This document shows, in pieces, positions 49,901 to 59,946 of a stretch of DNA of 64,000 bases; the first letter of the stretch is position 1; each line of letters opens with the position of its first letter. Under the pieces are notes generated by a model that did not search any database, was not told the origin of the DNA, and saw nothing but the letters and a program-made list of their open reading frames with translations. Made by a program: the position numbers and the translations under genes. Origin of the DNA: an uncultured Pseudomonadales bacterium (lineage in GTDB: Bacteria; Pseudomonadota; Gammaproteobacteria; Pseudomonadales; Balneatricaceae). Location: NCBI GenBank assembly GCA_943787595.1, contig CALSNA010000003.1, positions 224,637-288,636 on the forward strand, in the 5' to 3' direction.

Positions 49901-49991
49901 TGGCGGAGGAGGAGAGATTCGAACTCTCGGTGGGCTATTAACCCACGACGGTTTTCAAGACCGTTGCATTAGACCACTCTGCCACCCCTCC
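49901..49991 (-). tRNA. tRNA-Ser (anticodon TGA)
   Basis: The minus strand gives a class II tRNA: acceptor GGAGGGG paired to CCTCC with one mismatch region, D-arm GCAGAGTGGTCTAATGC, anticodon stem-loop CGGTC-TTGAAAA-CCG with TGA, long variable arm GTGGGTTAATAGCCCAC, T-loop TTCGAAT, and encoded GCCA. It is intact, and distinct from the serine tRNA fragment at 47392. Confidence 0.95.
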
Positions 49992-50441
49992 ACCGAGCAT
50001 GGATATCTTAAACCATATGACTAAAGAGTCAAGCCTTGAACCTGATTTGCCAACCTAAAGACGGCAATTTTTGAGTTTACGCCAATCGTTCATTCCAGAC
50101 ACCGATAACGCAATGCCTGATATCATTCCCAGGATCAGCAATAATTCAGGTAATGCATCATTTTTTGTACAGGCGTAAATGGGCATAGCCACGTTTTAAG
50201 ACAAGCGGGTATTACATTGCCACTGACCAGCTTTTGCAGCCCACTCAGCAGCGGTGACCATCGTTGCCAATGGCGTGATCACTACAACGATTAGTACACA
50301 GCGTTTTTGAACCAAACCATATCGATTGCTGGTCATACCCTGTGCAATCGCTCATACAGTGTATGTTTTTGCCCAGCCATGACACATGCCAGTAACTGGA
50401 TGATATTCCTTGACCCAAACGTCCTGTTTGATTAGCGCAGA
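49992..50441. other. intergenic, no gene seen
   Basis: Nothing could be supported on either strand between the tRNA-Ser and deaD. Confidence 0.4.
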
Positions 50442-52097
50442 TCAGGACCCTTTATGCCGGTTAAGTAGACTAATATTCATTGGCTTGGAACACACCCACG
50501 CTTTTTTTAGATGGTGGAAGACAGAATCGGGCATGCCCTCAGGAAGATCAACAGTACTATAGCGTTCGTATAACTTAATCTGTCCAATATATTTGCTACT
50601 GATATCTGCTTCATTAGCGATGGCACCAACGATATTGGCAGGCGCCACACCATCATCAATACCCACTTCCAGGCGATAGGTCACCAGTGGAATAACGTGT
50701 CCATCTTCATCACACAGGGTACGGCTGGGCCCCGGCTTTTTGTTACCCATCTTTTTACTGCTATTTGGCAGTCTCGGAGCGACAATATTATCAAGCTTGG
50801 GGAATAATGGGCGTTCTTTCTGATGCTCATAAGCCAATGCAGCGGCAATATCAGCCATATCCAACTCGTTTTGTGATGCGAACGTTAAAATCATATCGCG
50901 AAATTGGTCCAGCCTTGAAGTATTCATGGTCTTTAAAAGCTGCTGTGTAAACTGCTGAATACGCTGGTCCTTAACATCCTTATTCGTAGGGATAGTCAGT
51001 GGCAAAATAGCTTGGCCTGTTGATTTTTCTATTGAACGCAACAGGCGATTTTCCTTGGGAGTGATAAATAGAATAGCTTTTCCATCACGTCCGGCACGTC
51101 CGGTGCGGCCGATGCGGTGCACGTAGGATTCATTGTCGTAGGGAATATCAAAATTTATGACATGACTGATGCGATCTACATCCAGGCCCCGGGCAGCAAC
51201 ATCGGTGGCAACCAACACATCGATTTGACCTGCCTTAAGACGATTAATAGTGCGTTCCCTCAATGCCTGGCTTAAATCACCATTGATTGCTGCTGAAAGG
51301 AAACCTCGGGCCTCAAGTTGTTCGGCAATATTAACTGTTGCAGATCGGGTCCGTACAAAAATCAGCACACCATCAAAAGATTCAACTTCCAGTACCCGGG
51401 TTAGCACATCCATTTTTTGGTGGGCCTTGACAGTTGCATAGTGCTGCTGGATGCGTTCGACAGTTTTGGTTTTGCTTTTAATACTGATGTGTACCGCTTC
51501 ACCAAGATAAGTACTGGCCACTCGTTTAATGGCAGGAGGCATAGTGGCTGAAAAAAGTGCTCGCTGACAATGATCAGGCGTCTGTGACAATATAGCTTCC
51601 ACATCATCAATAAAGCCCATCCGCAACATTTCATCGGCTTCATCTAAGACCAGACCTGTTACATGACTAAGGTCAAGGCTGTGGCGACGCAAATGGTCGA
51701 GTATGCGACCAGGCGTACCAACCACCACCTGAACACCGCGCTTTAAACTGCGCAGTTGGGCACTGATATTCGTACCCCCGTAAACAGGTAATACCTGAAA
51801 GCCCCTGATATATTTTGCATAACTTTGAAACGCTTCAGCTACCTGTATTGCCAGCTCACGGGTCGGTGTCAACACTAAAATCTGTGGGCTATGCTGCTGC
51901 TTCAGGTTGTTTAAAAGGGGTAGCGCAAAGGCTGCGGTTTTTCCGGTTCCGGTTTGTGCTGTTCCCAGCAAATTTTTACCATTTAACAAAATCGGGATGG
52001 TCTGGACCTGAATGGGAGATGGTTGTTCGTAACCCAGTTGCTCCACAGCTTTAAGCAAGGGCGCAGAAAGACCCAGCGATAGAAAGTCATCAGACAA
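50442..52097 (-). CDS. deaD: DEAD-box RNA helicase DeaD/CsdA
   Basis: CsdA unwinds structured RNA during cold adaptation and ribosome assembly. The Q motif is FLSLGLSAPLLKAVEQLGYEQ with SPIQ. Walker A is AQTGTGKT, then PTRELAIQV, DEADEML, SATMP, and in the second domain VATDVAARGLDV and HRIGRTGRAGRDG. The C-terminal region (about 475-545) contains the DbpA-type RNA-binding fold (YRLEVGIDDGVAPANIVGAI). 551 residues is shorter than E. coli CsdA (629), mainly in the basic tail. Confidence 0.95.
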   Translation of the reverse strand: MSDDFLSLGLSAPLLKAVEQLGYEQPSPIQVQTIPILLNGKNLLGTAQTGTGKTAAFALPLLNNLKQQHSPQILVLTPTRELAIQVAEAFQSYAKYIRGFQVLPVYGGTNISAQLRSLKRGVQVVVGTPGRILDHLRRHSLDLSHVTGLVLDEADEMLRMGFIDDVEAILSQTPDHCQRALFSATMPPAIKRVASTYLGEAVHISIKSKTKTVERIQQHYATVKAHQKMDVLTRVLEVESFDGVLIFVRTRSATVNIAEQLEARGFLSAAINGDLSQALRERTINRLKAGQIDVLVATDVAARGLDVDRISHVINFDIPYDNESYVHRIGRTGRAGRDGKAILFITPKENRLLRSIEKSTGQAILPLTIPTNKDVKDQRIQQFTQQLLKTMNTSRLDQFRDMILTFASQNELDMADIAAALAYEHQKERPLFPKLDNIVAPRLPNSSKKMGNKKPGPSRTLCDEDGHVIPLVTYRLEVGIDDGVAPANIVGAIANEADISSKYIGQIKLYERYSTVDLPEGMPDSVFHHLKKAWVCSKPMNISLLNRHKGS

Positions 52098-52861
52098 AAT
52101 AGATTTACCTTTAGCTTGGGATTTTAGATACCATGTCGATATGGTGGCGCAGTATACACCGATGTTTTCACCATTGACAGCGCCAGCCCCGGCATCACAG
52201 GTTATGAAAACCCCACTCTGATCATTGCAGGAGATTGTGATACCGGCAAGTTAGGACGTCACTGTGCACATTTTATGGCCAGGGACGCTTTAGTGGCTTG
52301 ATGGGCGCATACTTTTATACCATCCCCCCAAATGACTGGACTAGAGCGCCTTGAACAACCTACTGACCCTGAAAAGCACGACAAGTAAGCCAACCGCCCT
52401 ATACGGCCAGTTTACCTTAAACGACTGTAAATAGTTCCTAAAAACATGCCTGGGAGGGAAAGCAAGCCACATACCTAGAATACTAACATCAATAGTATAA
52501 CATGACAGACTTGATTATTGGTTGATGATTCAATATCTGGATTAAACCCGCCGCTTAACCAGCAACAGGCTTATGCCAAAGGCAAACAGCAGCGCGCCCG
52601 CCCCAATGATGCCAGCCGGATGCAGTGTGAACTGGCTGCATGAGCCGAAGATTCCCATGCCTGTGCTAATCAGGCTAAGCTAATGCCGCTGGCAATCCAG
52701 ATACAGCCGTAATGCCCTGTGATGACTGCGTTTGCGGCCAGTACCACTGTGAGTTACCGGCAACTGCTCAGTCATCAGCGAAGTCAGTCGAACTGCTGTA
52801 AGTAGCCGTCATCCGCCCCAAAGGCCTACTGTGGTTCAAACAACCGGATTTTTAGGGGAAT
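52098..52861. other. intergenic with a possible gene end
   Basis: On the minus strand at about 52548-52660 a frame ends in a membrane helix, AGIIGAGALLFAFGISLLL followed by VKRRV and a stop. It is probably the tail of a lost membrane protein. No other coding signal is convincing. Confidence 0.35.
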
Positions 52862-54112
52862 TCAACCTGATTTGAGCGCAAATTGCGGTGCACGGCCATA
52901 GGTCAGATAACGCCAGAACCATTCAGCCGGACCATAGTGGTAGCGGGCCAGCCACCAGGGGGACAACCAAAGCTGAAACACCCAGACCAACAGTACAATA
53001 AGGTAAAGTTCGCTCCTTGACAAGGTGCCCAAAAGCCCCAACCCAATGCCGGTAAAGACAAAAAGGCAGATCAGCGATTGCATCAGGTAATTGGTCAGGG
53101 CCATACGCCCAACGGCAGCCAGCCTACGTCCAACCCCAAAACGTCGCAACAGTAGAATCAGCAGCCCAATCCAGCCAATTGCCATTGCCAGACGACCCAG
53201 ATGATAGGTAAATTTAAAGAAGGAGAAAGTGTGTAAAATATCAAATTCCGAGTGCAGCACCTGCCTGATTTCATAGGCATTAATACTGAACCCAAAGCCG
53301 AGCCCAATGACAGCCATGAAAAAATACAATTGGTTTGAATGGTTTCCCTGTAGCAACCCATATCGGTAAAGCACCATGCCAATAGTCATAAAAACAAGGG
53401 CATCCCAGAAGAGTAACATGGGGATAAATTCCATGTGAATGGATGCATACTCGGCACTGGTCCAGGACAACACCGAGAAAAATGAACCCCTTCGCTGTGC
53501 CAGCTCGGCGCTTATTTCAGCTTCTCCCGGGGCAAACATACTGTGGAATTCAGCCCACTGCTCAGTAAGTTCTGCCTGGGCTTGTGACAGGGAGGTTGAC
53601 GCTTGACCGGCAATCTGACGCGTATATTCAAGGCCAAAATGAATCATCTCAGCATAGACACAGAGGAAAGTGAGCATCGCAAGGGCAATAACAAGCAGAT
53701 TTTTTCGACGGATATTGCGGAAAAAATACAGCACAAAACCGGCCAGGGCATAAGTAACAAGAATGTCACCAAGCCACATTAGGATATACACATTGCAAAA
53801 GCCAAATACCAGCAGCCAGAACGTGCGTTTAAAATGTAATCTTCCACGACCTGCACCACGGTCCAGAAACAGGAGAACGCCGGCACCAAACAGCATGGTG
53901 AATATCGCCCTCATTGCGCCCTCAGCAGTCAACTCTACTATCGCCCAGGCCCAAAAATCGCTGGGTGCAGAAAAAGATAGGGCCGGATTAAACATGACCG
54001 CAGACACACTACCAAAGCCAATGATGTTGACCAACAGGATACCCAATACAGCGAATCCGCGCACCACGTCGAAGCTGAGGATGCGGTCACTGTTAATCAC
54101 GGATTGTGGCAT
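52862..54112 (-). CDS. DUF418 (YeiB-family) membrane protein
   Basis: The 416-residue protein has about ten hydrophobic helices. The N-terminus RILSFDVVRGFAVLGILLVNI is the hallmark of the YeiB/acyltransferase-like family, and the C-terminal DUF418 block is seen in GRMALTNYLMQSLICLFVF and WLARYHYGPAEWFWRYLTYGR. The role is unknown; the fold suggests transfer of an acyl group across the inner membrane, an inference from the family. It stands alone between gaps without genes. Confidence 0.85.
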   Translation of the reverse strand: MPQSVINSDRILSFDVVRGFAVLGILLVNIIGFGSVSAVMFNPALSFSAPSDFWAWAIVELTAEGAMRAIFTMLFGAGVLLFLDRGAGRGRLHFKRTFWLLVFGFCNVYILMWLGDILVTYALAGFVLYFFRNIRRKNLLVIALAMLTFLCVYAEMIHFGLEYTRQIAGQASTSLSQAQAELTEQWAEFHSMFAPGEAEISAELAQRRGSFFSVLSWTSAEYASIHMEFIPMLLFWDALVFMTIGMVLYRYGLLQGNHSNQLYFFMAVIGLGFGFSINAYEIRQVLHSEFDILHTFSFFKFTYHLGRLAMAIGWIGLLILLLRRFGVGRRLAAVGRMALTNYLMQSLICLFVFTGIGLGLLGTLSRSELYLIVLLVWVFQLWLSPWWLARYHYGPAEWFWRYLTYGRAPQFALKSG

Positions 54113-54929
54113 GTAGATCCCTCGTTTTTAGGGTTGTTTTTCCGTACTCTAGTTAAAAATGCGGATGGACAGGATACAGCAGATGTGTTCCTGTCTGCTG
54201 GCGACGGACCGACAGTAGCACAGATTTGCTAAATATTTTTACTGCCCTGTCAATGCTGGGAGAATGATCAAACATGCCCTTGTTTGGCAAAATTAAATGG
54301 TTTTAGTATGGATCCCATATATTACCGAAAACAGGCTGTAGATAAAAGCACTGGCGTCATGCTTTACCCTACTCTATTTTACTGCGTTGGAGCGGCAAGG
54401 TTGCCATAAGTAGTGATACCCCTCTGTAAGGGCTTCGGTAGCACCAAAATCTGGCACAAGTACTAACTCAGCACGGTTATGGGGGTTATACGACACCTGC
54501 TTAAACGGGTTTCTATTAAATGTCGATGGTTAATCCTGAACCAGAACAGGAACACGATCCTCTAGCCACTGTTATCAGAGACTGTAGAATTGAGTGTTGG
54601 TGCAGTCAACCAGATGACCAACCAGGGCGGTGCACACCAGAAGCAATACAGTGATCCTTAAGGTGTTGTATTCAGTTATCAGCATAATGAAACGCGGAAA
54701 ACGCACCCAGTCTCCGGGCGGAGCCTCATTTGTTCCATGATTCCAATACAACCAATATGTTAAAGGTTAAGCCAGGTGGCTGTATACAGACGATGCAGCG
54801 TGTTTAGATATCTATCAGTCGATTCGTTACGGTTAAAAACCGCCTCATTGCATCCGATCAATCAGTGCCGGGTAGATGCTCTCTCTAGCAATACATGCTC
54901 TGATTTAGCTCTTTTTTTAATCGAATAAC
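54113..54929. other. intergenic, no gene seen
   Basis: About 800 bases with no supportable gene, between the divergent DUF418 gene and ggt. The ggt promoter should lie in its last part; no clear site was found. Confidence 0.4.
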
Positions 54930-56693
54930 ATGTCAGCTCATTTTCTATTTCGTCTACTCACCATGACCAGCCTTGTGTGGTTATTGCTGGCCTGCGCCAA
55001 AACGACGGCTGTGGCTACGATTGAGACAACACCCTGGCCGCACGGTGCGATGATAAGCGCTGCCAACCCACATGCAGTAACCACCGGCATTGACATGTTC
55101 AAGCGCGGCGGTAATGCCATTGATGCCGCCATCGCTGCGCACCTCGTATTGGGTCTAGTAGAACCACAGAGTTCGGGTCTTGGCGGCGGTGGTTTCTTGA
55201 TGCACTACGACCGGGCAACGAGTAAAACCTTGTTCCTTGATGGCCGCGAAACAGCGCCTGCCGGCGCTACCGTTGATATGTTCATGACAGATGATGGAGT
55301 AATGGGCTATATCGAAGCTTGGGTTAGCGGCAAAGCCGTTGGCACACCAGGCACGGTTGCGCTGTATTGGGAAGCTCATCAACAAGCTGGCCGCTTACCC
55401 TTGGCTGTTTTGTTCGAGCCTGCCCTTGCGTTGGCCACAGAGGGATTTGTGGTTTCACCAAGACTGGCGGGCTATCTACCCATGATGGCTGAGCGAGGCA
55501 GACTAGCGACAAACCCCGGTAGTCGGGACTACTTTTACCCCAATGGCAAACCGATTGAAAGCGGGGATTTGCTTAAAAACCCAGAGTACGCCGCGACCTT
55601 ACAAGCCATCGCATCGCATGGACCGAGTGCGTTTTACACAGGCGACATCGCCGCAGACATCGTCAATGCCGCCGCGCAAGCACCCAATGCTGGGAGTTTG
55701 ATGCTTAAGGATTTGGCTGACTATCGGGTCAAAATTCGGCCCATTATTTGCGGCGTCTATCGAAAATACAACATCTGTACCACCACGCCACCTTCGTCTG
55801 GCGCCGCTCAGATCATGATACCGAATCTTTACGATCAAATGCCGAGAGCACCTGAGTCCCCTCAAGATCACATCGCTCGCTTCGTCGACGCCCAACGGCT
55901 GGCCTACGCCGACCGAGATCATTTTTTCGGTGACCCCGATGAAGTCAGCATCCCGCTCGATTTGTTACTGAGTACCGATTACTTAAAACAGCGCGCGCTC
56001 GACCGATTTTCCCCAGATGAAGCCGTCTCACACGGTGATGTATGGCAATTCAAGAATGCCGCAGCAACGCCTCGCTGGGCGCCTGATACCACTGATGAAA
56101 TGGCTGGCACCACACATCTTTCAATTATCGATCTCGACGGCAATGCCGTTTCGCTGACTGCCACGGTTGAAGGGCCGTTTGGCAGCCAGCGCTGGGTCAG
56201 GGGTTTTGTTCTTAACAACGAGATGACCGACTTCGCCAAAGCGGTATCAGAGGATGGACGAGCGCTTGCCAACGCAGTCGCACCCAATAGACGGCCACGG
56301 TCGTCAATGTCACACACTATGGTGTTTGACGAAAACCAAGCGCTGGTGCTAGTGACAGGATCTCCTGGCGGCAACTCGATTCCGGCCTATGTCGCCAAAA
56401 GTATTATTGGTATATTCGACTGGGGCTTAACGCCGCAAGCGGTGGTAGGCCATCCCAATATTATTGCCCGAGGCGACACGATCCGCGTTGAAGTTGGTCG
56501 TGGTGAAGGTAAGGCAATTGCCGAAGGACTTGAATCCTATGGCTACAAAGTACGCCGGCGGGAAGGTGAAAATTCGGGACTGCACATCATTCAAGTCACC
56601 TCGGAAGGTTTGCAGGGGGCTGCTGATCCCCGTCGCGAAGGAGTGGTTGAAGCGTTACCCGCAAGTCAGACATGCGTCGCGCAGCTATTGTGA
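54930..56693 (+). CDS. ggt: gamma-glutamyltransferase (lipoprotein-like signal)
   Basis: Ggt cleaves or transfers the gamma-glutamyl group of glutathione in the periplasm. The signal region ends in LLLACAKT, a possible lipobox (Cys22). The large subunit has GGNAIDAAIAAHLVLGLVEP and the substrate Arg in FLDGRETAPA. The autocleavage nucleophile is Thr394 in AGTTHLS. The small subunit has VLNNEMTDF, RPRSSMSHTMVF and the GSPGGNSIP oxyanion loop. All key residues are present and the 587 residues are full length. The dead genes after it suggest it arrived with a block of imported DNA. Confidence 0.93.
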   Translation: MSAHFLFRLLTMTSLVWLLLACAKTTAVATIETTPWPHGAMISAANPHAVTTGIDMFKRGGNAIDAAIAAHLVLGLVEPQSSGLGGGGFLMHYDRATSKTLFLDGRETAPAGATVDMFMTDDGVMGYIEAWVSGKAVGTPGTVALYWEAHQQAGRLPLAVLFEPALALATEGFVVSPRLAGYLPMMAERGRLATNPGSRDYFYPNGKPIESGDLLKNPEYAATLQAIASHGPSAFYTGDIAADIVNAAAQAPNAGSLMLKDLADYRVKIRPIICGVYRKYNICTTTPPSSGAAQIMIPNLYDQMPRAPESPQDHIARFVDAQRLAYADRDHFFGDPDEVSIPLDLLLSTDYLKQRALDRFSPDEAVSHGDVWQFKNAAATPRWAPDTTDEMAGTTHLSIIDLDGNAVSLTATVEGPFGSQRWVRGFVLNNEMTDFAKAVSEDGRALANAVAPNRRPRSSMSHTMVFDENQALVLVTGSPGGNSIPAYVAKSIIGIFDWGLTPQAVVGHPNIIARGDTIRVEVGRGEGKAIAEGLESYGYKVRRREGENSGLHIIQVTSEGLQGAADPRREGVVEALPASQTCVAQLL

Positions 56694-56731
56694 GCCCACT
56701 TCGAACCGAAGTCGGTCGGTAGCTTGGTTCA

Positions 56732-57340
56732 CTCAGTAATTTTAATGCTGAAGATCCAGGCGCGCTTGCGATTAGAGCGCGGCCGCGTGCGCAGTCAGCC
56801 TGAAGCGCGCTTTGGACCGATTTCAGGGATGATTGAAACCGCTGAGAGCCTGGCGACCGAGTATCAAATCACTCGGGACAATGCCAACGCTTATGCCCTC
56901 AAATCACAGCAACGCGCCAGTCGGGCCTGGGAAAACATCAATTTTCCGACCATTTAGTGCCTATAGAAATCCCTCAGCGCCGCGGCAATGCCATTACCTT
57001 TGCGCAAGACGAAGGGGGCAGACTCGAGACAAGCATCGAGAGCCTCGCAAAATTACAGCCCATACAAGGTGGCGTGGTCACCGCGGGCAACGCATCACAA
57101 CAAAACGATGCTGCCTCAGTTTGCCTAGTGGTTGCTGAGGACATGCTGGAGACCCTTGCATTAACCCTTAGCGCTTATCTAGTCGGTTGGGCCGCAGCCG
57201 GTTGTCATCCAGCTATGATGGGGATAGGCCCTGTTCCAACCGTCGAAAGCTCTTCCAAAGAACCGGACTTGGGTTTAACGACATGGATCTGGTTGAACTT
57301 AACGAAGCCTTCGCCTGCCAAGTGCTGGCGGTGCTCAAAG
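56732..57340 (+). pseudogene. decayed acetyl-CoA acetyltransferase (thiolase)
   Basis: Three frames in succession give GMIETAESLATEYQITRDNA, then VPIEIPQRRGNAITFAQDEG and GGVVTAGNASQQNDAASVCL, then RTGLGFNDMDLVELNEAFAC. V-T-A-G-N-A-S/C-x-x-N-D-A-A and E-L-N-E-A-F-A are thiolase hallmarks. The N-terminal part with the acylated Cys and the end with the second Cys are missing, and two frameshifts lie between the parts. Confidence 0.75.
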
Positions 57341-57531
57341 GTTGGAGCTGGCACTTGGAGGCCGCTCGTCAGCTCATCGCGCATTACCGATAGCAGGCCC
57401 CGTAGCACGCGATAACCACTCAGACCGACCATACAGCAGCAAAGTCACAACCATTCCGCTTACATTCGGCCGTTTACCACAGTTACTGCGCAGCGCATCT
57501 GCTTGTCATTCACTCAGCCCGGCTGTCATTT

Positions 57532-58290
57532 ATGAAAGAAAATAGCCTTATAGCCCTTCGCGCGCGTCCTGTCGTCAGCGCTTTAATCGCTGCCCTTCCG
57601 GAAGGTGCAGTACTGATTGGCGCAGACGTCACCGAGCGCAGTGCTGGCATTTGGCGACGTGACCGTCTTCTTGCGCAGGTATTGGTTAGGCCACAAAACA
57701 CCACGAAAACAAGTATCGCCTTACGAATCTGCCATGAACACCATCAACCGGTCGTTCCTCAGGGCGGCTTAACAAACGCGCAAGACGTCGTTATTTCCAC
57801 CGGAAAAATGAACCCAATCGAAGAAATCCCGGCAAACAAGCAAACCATGGTGGTGCAAGCTGGCGTCATCTTACAGTCGATTCAAGAGACGGATGCTGAG
57901 GCAGGGCTTATGTTCCCGCTGGATTTGGACGGCCGCGATTCCTGCACCATTGGCGGCAATCTCGCTACCAACGCAGGCGGCAATCGTGTCATCCGCTATG
58001 GCATGGCGCGAGACATGGTCTTGGGACTTGAGGCCGTGATGGCCGACGGTACAGTGATCAGCAGCATGCATCGAATGATCAAAAACAATGCGGGTTATGA
58101 CCTTAGGCAATGGTTTTTAGGCACAGAAGGCGCCTTAGGGGTGATCACGCGCGCCGTGCTGCGCTGCCGTGAATAGGTGGTTACCGCGCCAATCTGTCTC
58201 GTGGCTGTGAATTCATTCCACGAGGTCACTGCGCTCCTTAAGCATCTCAACCGCGGCCTCGCAGGACATCTCTCGGCATTTGAAGTATAG
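57532..58290 (+). pseudogene. truncated FAD-linked oxidase (GlcD-like)
   Basis: The frame shows the PCMH-type FAD domain: LLAQVLVRPQNT, PVVPQGGLTNAQD, DLDGRDSCTIGGNLATNAGG, GLEAVMADGTVI and FLGTEGALGVIT. A TAG at 58174 ends the first part; the same frame runs on (VVTAPICLVAVNSFHEVTAL) to another stop at 58290. The whole C-terminal cap/substrate domain is absent. Even without the first stop it would be only half an enzyme. Confidence 0.7.
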
Positions 58291-58713
58291 CCATCGACAA
58301 CAACAGATCTGAAAATAACTGCACATAGTGATTATCCAATATCAGGAATGTGCCAAAAACCAGGTGAACTTGACACTAATCATAACGGTATATCCAGTTG
58401 CCAGCAGGCGTTAGGCACATTCATTATGCATTCTAGAACTGCTAAAAGGCCTTAACACTGGCTAAAAACTTACCACTGACATCTGAACAATAGCCTGCTT
58501 ATTTTTGGCAAATATATTGTCAGAATTTTAAAATCCAAAATTGGGTTGAGGTTCCATCGTAAATGAATCACATTACAGTGCACAAGTAAACTGACAGAAG
58601 ATCGAACTGGGCTTAATACTTCTAGCGTTTCTGGTGCAAATTTTAAAAAATATTACTTTAAGAATTAAACAAACCAATCATAACAAACTAGTAGCTATAT
58701 TAAGGAGTGTATT
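58291..58713. other. intergenic, no gene seen
   Basis: AT-rich sequence with no supportable gene, upstream of the rhodanese gene. The latter has AAGGAG 9 bases before its ATG. Confidence 0.4.
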
Positions 58714-59412
58714 ATGACTTTGCAGAAAAATTTACTTGCTGGACTGATCGTTCTCCTAATCAGTTCGTGGGTATATGCTGAAAATAAACCCGTAGGCATT
58801 ACCCCGAAAATGATGTCAGTTGACGTTCAGAAAAACAATGAAATTATCCAGATTGTCCGTAACCAGGATAATACTGCTATGATCAGTGAGGACTATGCCA
58901 AGACCTCAAGACCTTGTCCACCTTTCTGTATTCAGCCCATGATATATGCCTCAGGGGTAGCGACATTGGGTGAACTAGAAGTGATTGACCATGTTGTCCG
59001 GATGCAGCAAGGTGAAAATATCCTAGTCATTGATTCTCGGACTCCTGACTGGCTTGAAAGAGGGACTATTCCGGGAGCCGTTAATGTACCTTTTACTGAA
59101 CTAACGCCCAGCAAGGGAGCAACAACAGAAGGTATCATGAATATCATGCTGAACCAGTTTGATGTGTTATTAAAAAGTGATGCAGACGAATTCACTGTGG
59201 ATGAAGCCATTGCTTCAGGCACCGTTGACGCAGTTTTTGACTATTCGAATGCTAAGACACTGGTATTATTTTGTAACGGCATGTGGTGCGGTCAGTCACC
59301 CGCTTCCATGGATACCCTAATAAAATTTGGTTATCCGAAGAGCAAGCTGAAATGGTTTCGTGGTGGCATGCAGACCTGGAACATTTTAGGTTTAAGTACA
59401 ACTAAACAATAA
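58714..59412 (+). CDS. exported rhodanese-domain protein
   Basis: Rhodaneses carry sulfur on an active-site Cys. The 232 residues begin with a signal peptide (1-22, ending VYA). The rhodanese fold has VIDSRTPDWLERGTIPGAVNVP, and the active loop is LVLFCNGMWCGQSPAS with Cys187 as the likely sulfur acceptor and a second Cys at 192. A short conserved CPPFC pair precedes the domain (about residues 69-73). The final KLKWFRGGMQTW is typical. Start supported by AAGGAG. It is probably periplasmic and may act in sulfur transfer or redox handling; the substrate is unknown. Confidence 0.85.
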   Translation: MTLQKNLLAGLIVLLISSWVYAENKPVGITPKMMSVDVQKNNEIIQIVRNQDNTAMISEDYAKTSRPCPPFCIQPMIYASGVATLGELEVIDHVVRMQQGENILVIDSRTPDWLERGTIPGAVNVPFTELTPSKGATTEGIMNIMLNQFDVLLKSDADEFTVDEAIASGTVDAVFDYSNAKTLVLFCNGMWCGQSPASMDTLIKFGYPKSKLKWFRGGMQTWNILGLSTTKQ

Positions 59413-59946
59413 AGTTAGCCCGTTACAATTTTCTGAAATTGATGAAAGTAAACTACCGCTGGGGCTGTAGAAACAAAGATATTTAACAGCCCAGTGGTAG
59501 TAACCTGCATACCAAGCTAATACAGTTTAATTCTTTCCATTGTGCACAAAACATCTGGTTGTATATGCCACTTACAGGCATTCCATGTGAAACTTAAGCT
59601 AATCACATATGCATGGTATGGCAGCGAATCAAGGAAATTTCTGGTGGGTAGAAAACCATGAATAATCCTACCTACTGGTCCGATTCAGAAACGCTCTGAC
59701 AGACGGACTTTCAAAGTCAATCTTAAACCAGTTTAGATCACGGTGGTTACAAGCCAATATGACCTGCCGTTGTTAATCTTGTCCGTGTAGCTTATAAGTT
59801 TAGTCTAACGCCGTATCACTGGATCTAAGCTTGGGTTTTCCTGATGCCCCTGAAGGTCACACTGACTGCGTCATACCTTCAGTCCGTAACAACACAACAC
59901 CAAATCATCTTGGACTGAATCTATGAAACAAGTTTAATATATCGGT
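59413..59946. other. intergenic, no gene seen
   Basis: Convergent gap between the rhodanese and the Sel1 protein; no gene or strong terminator could be supported. Confidence 0.4.
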
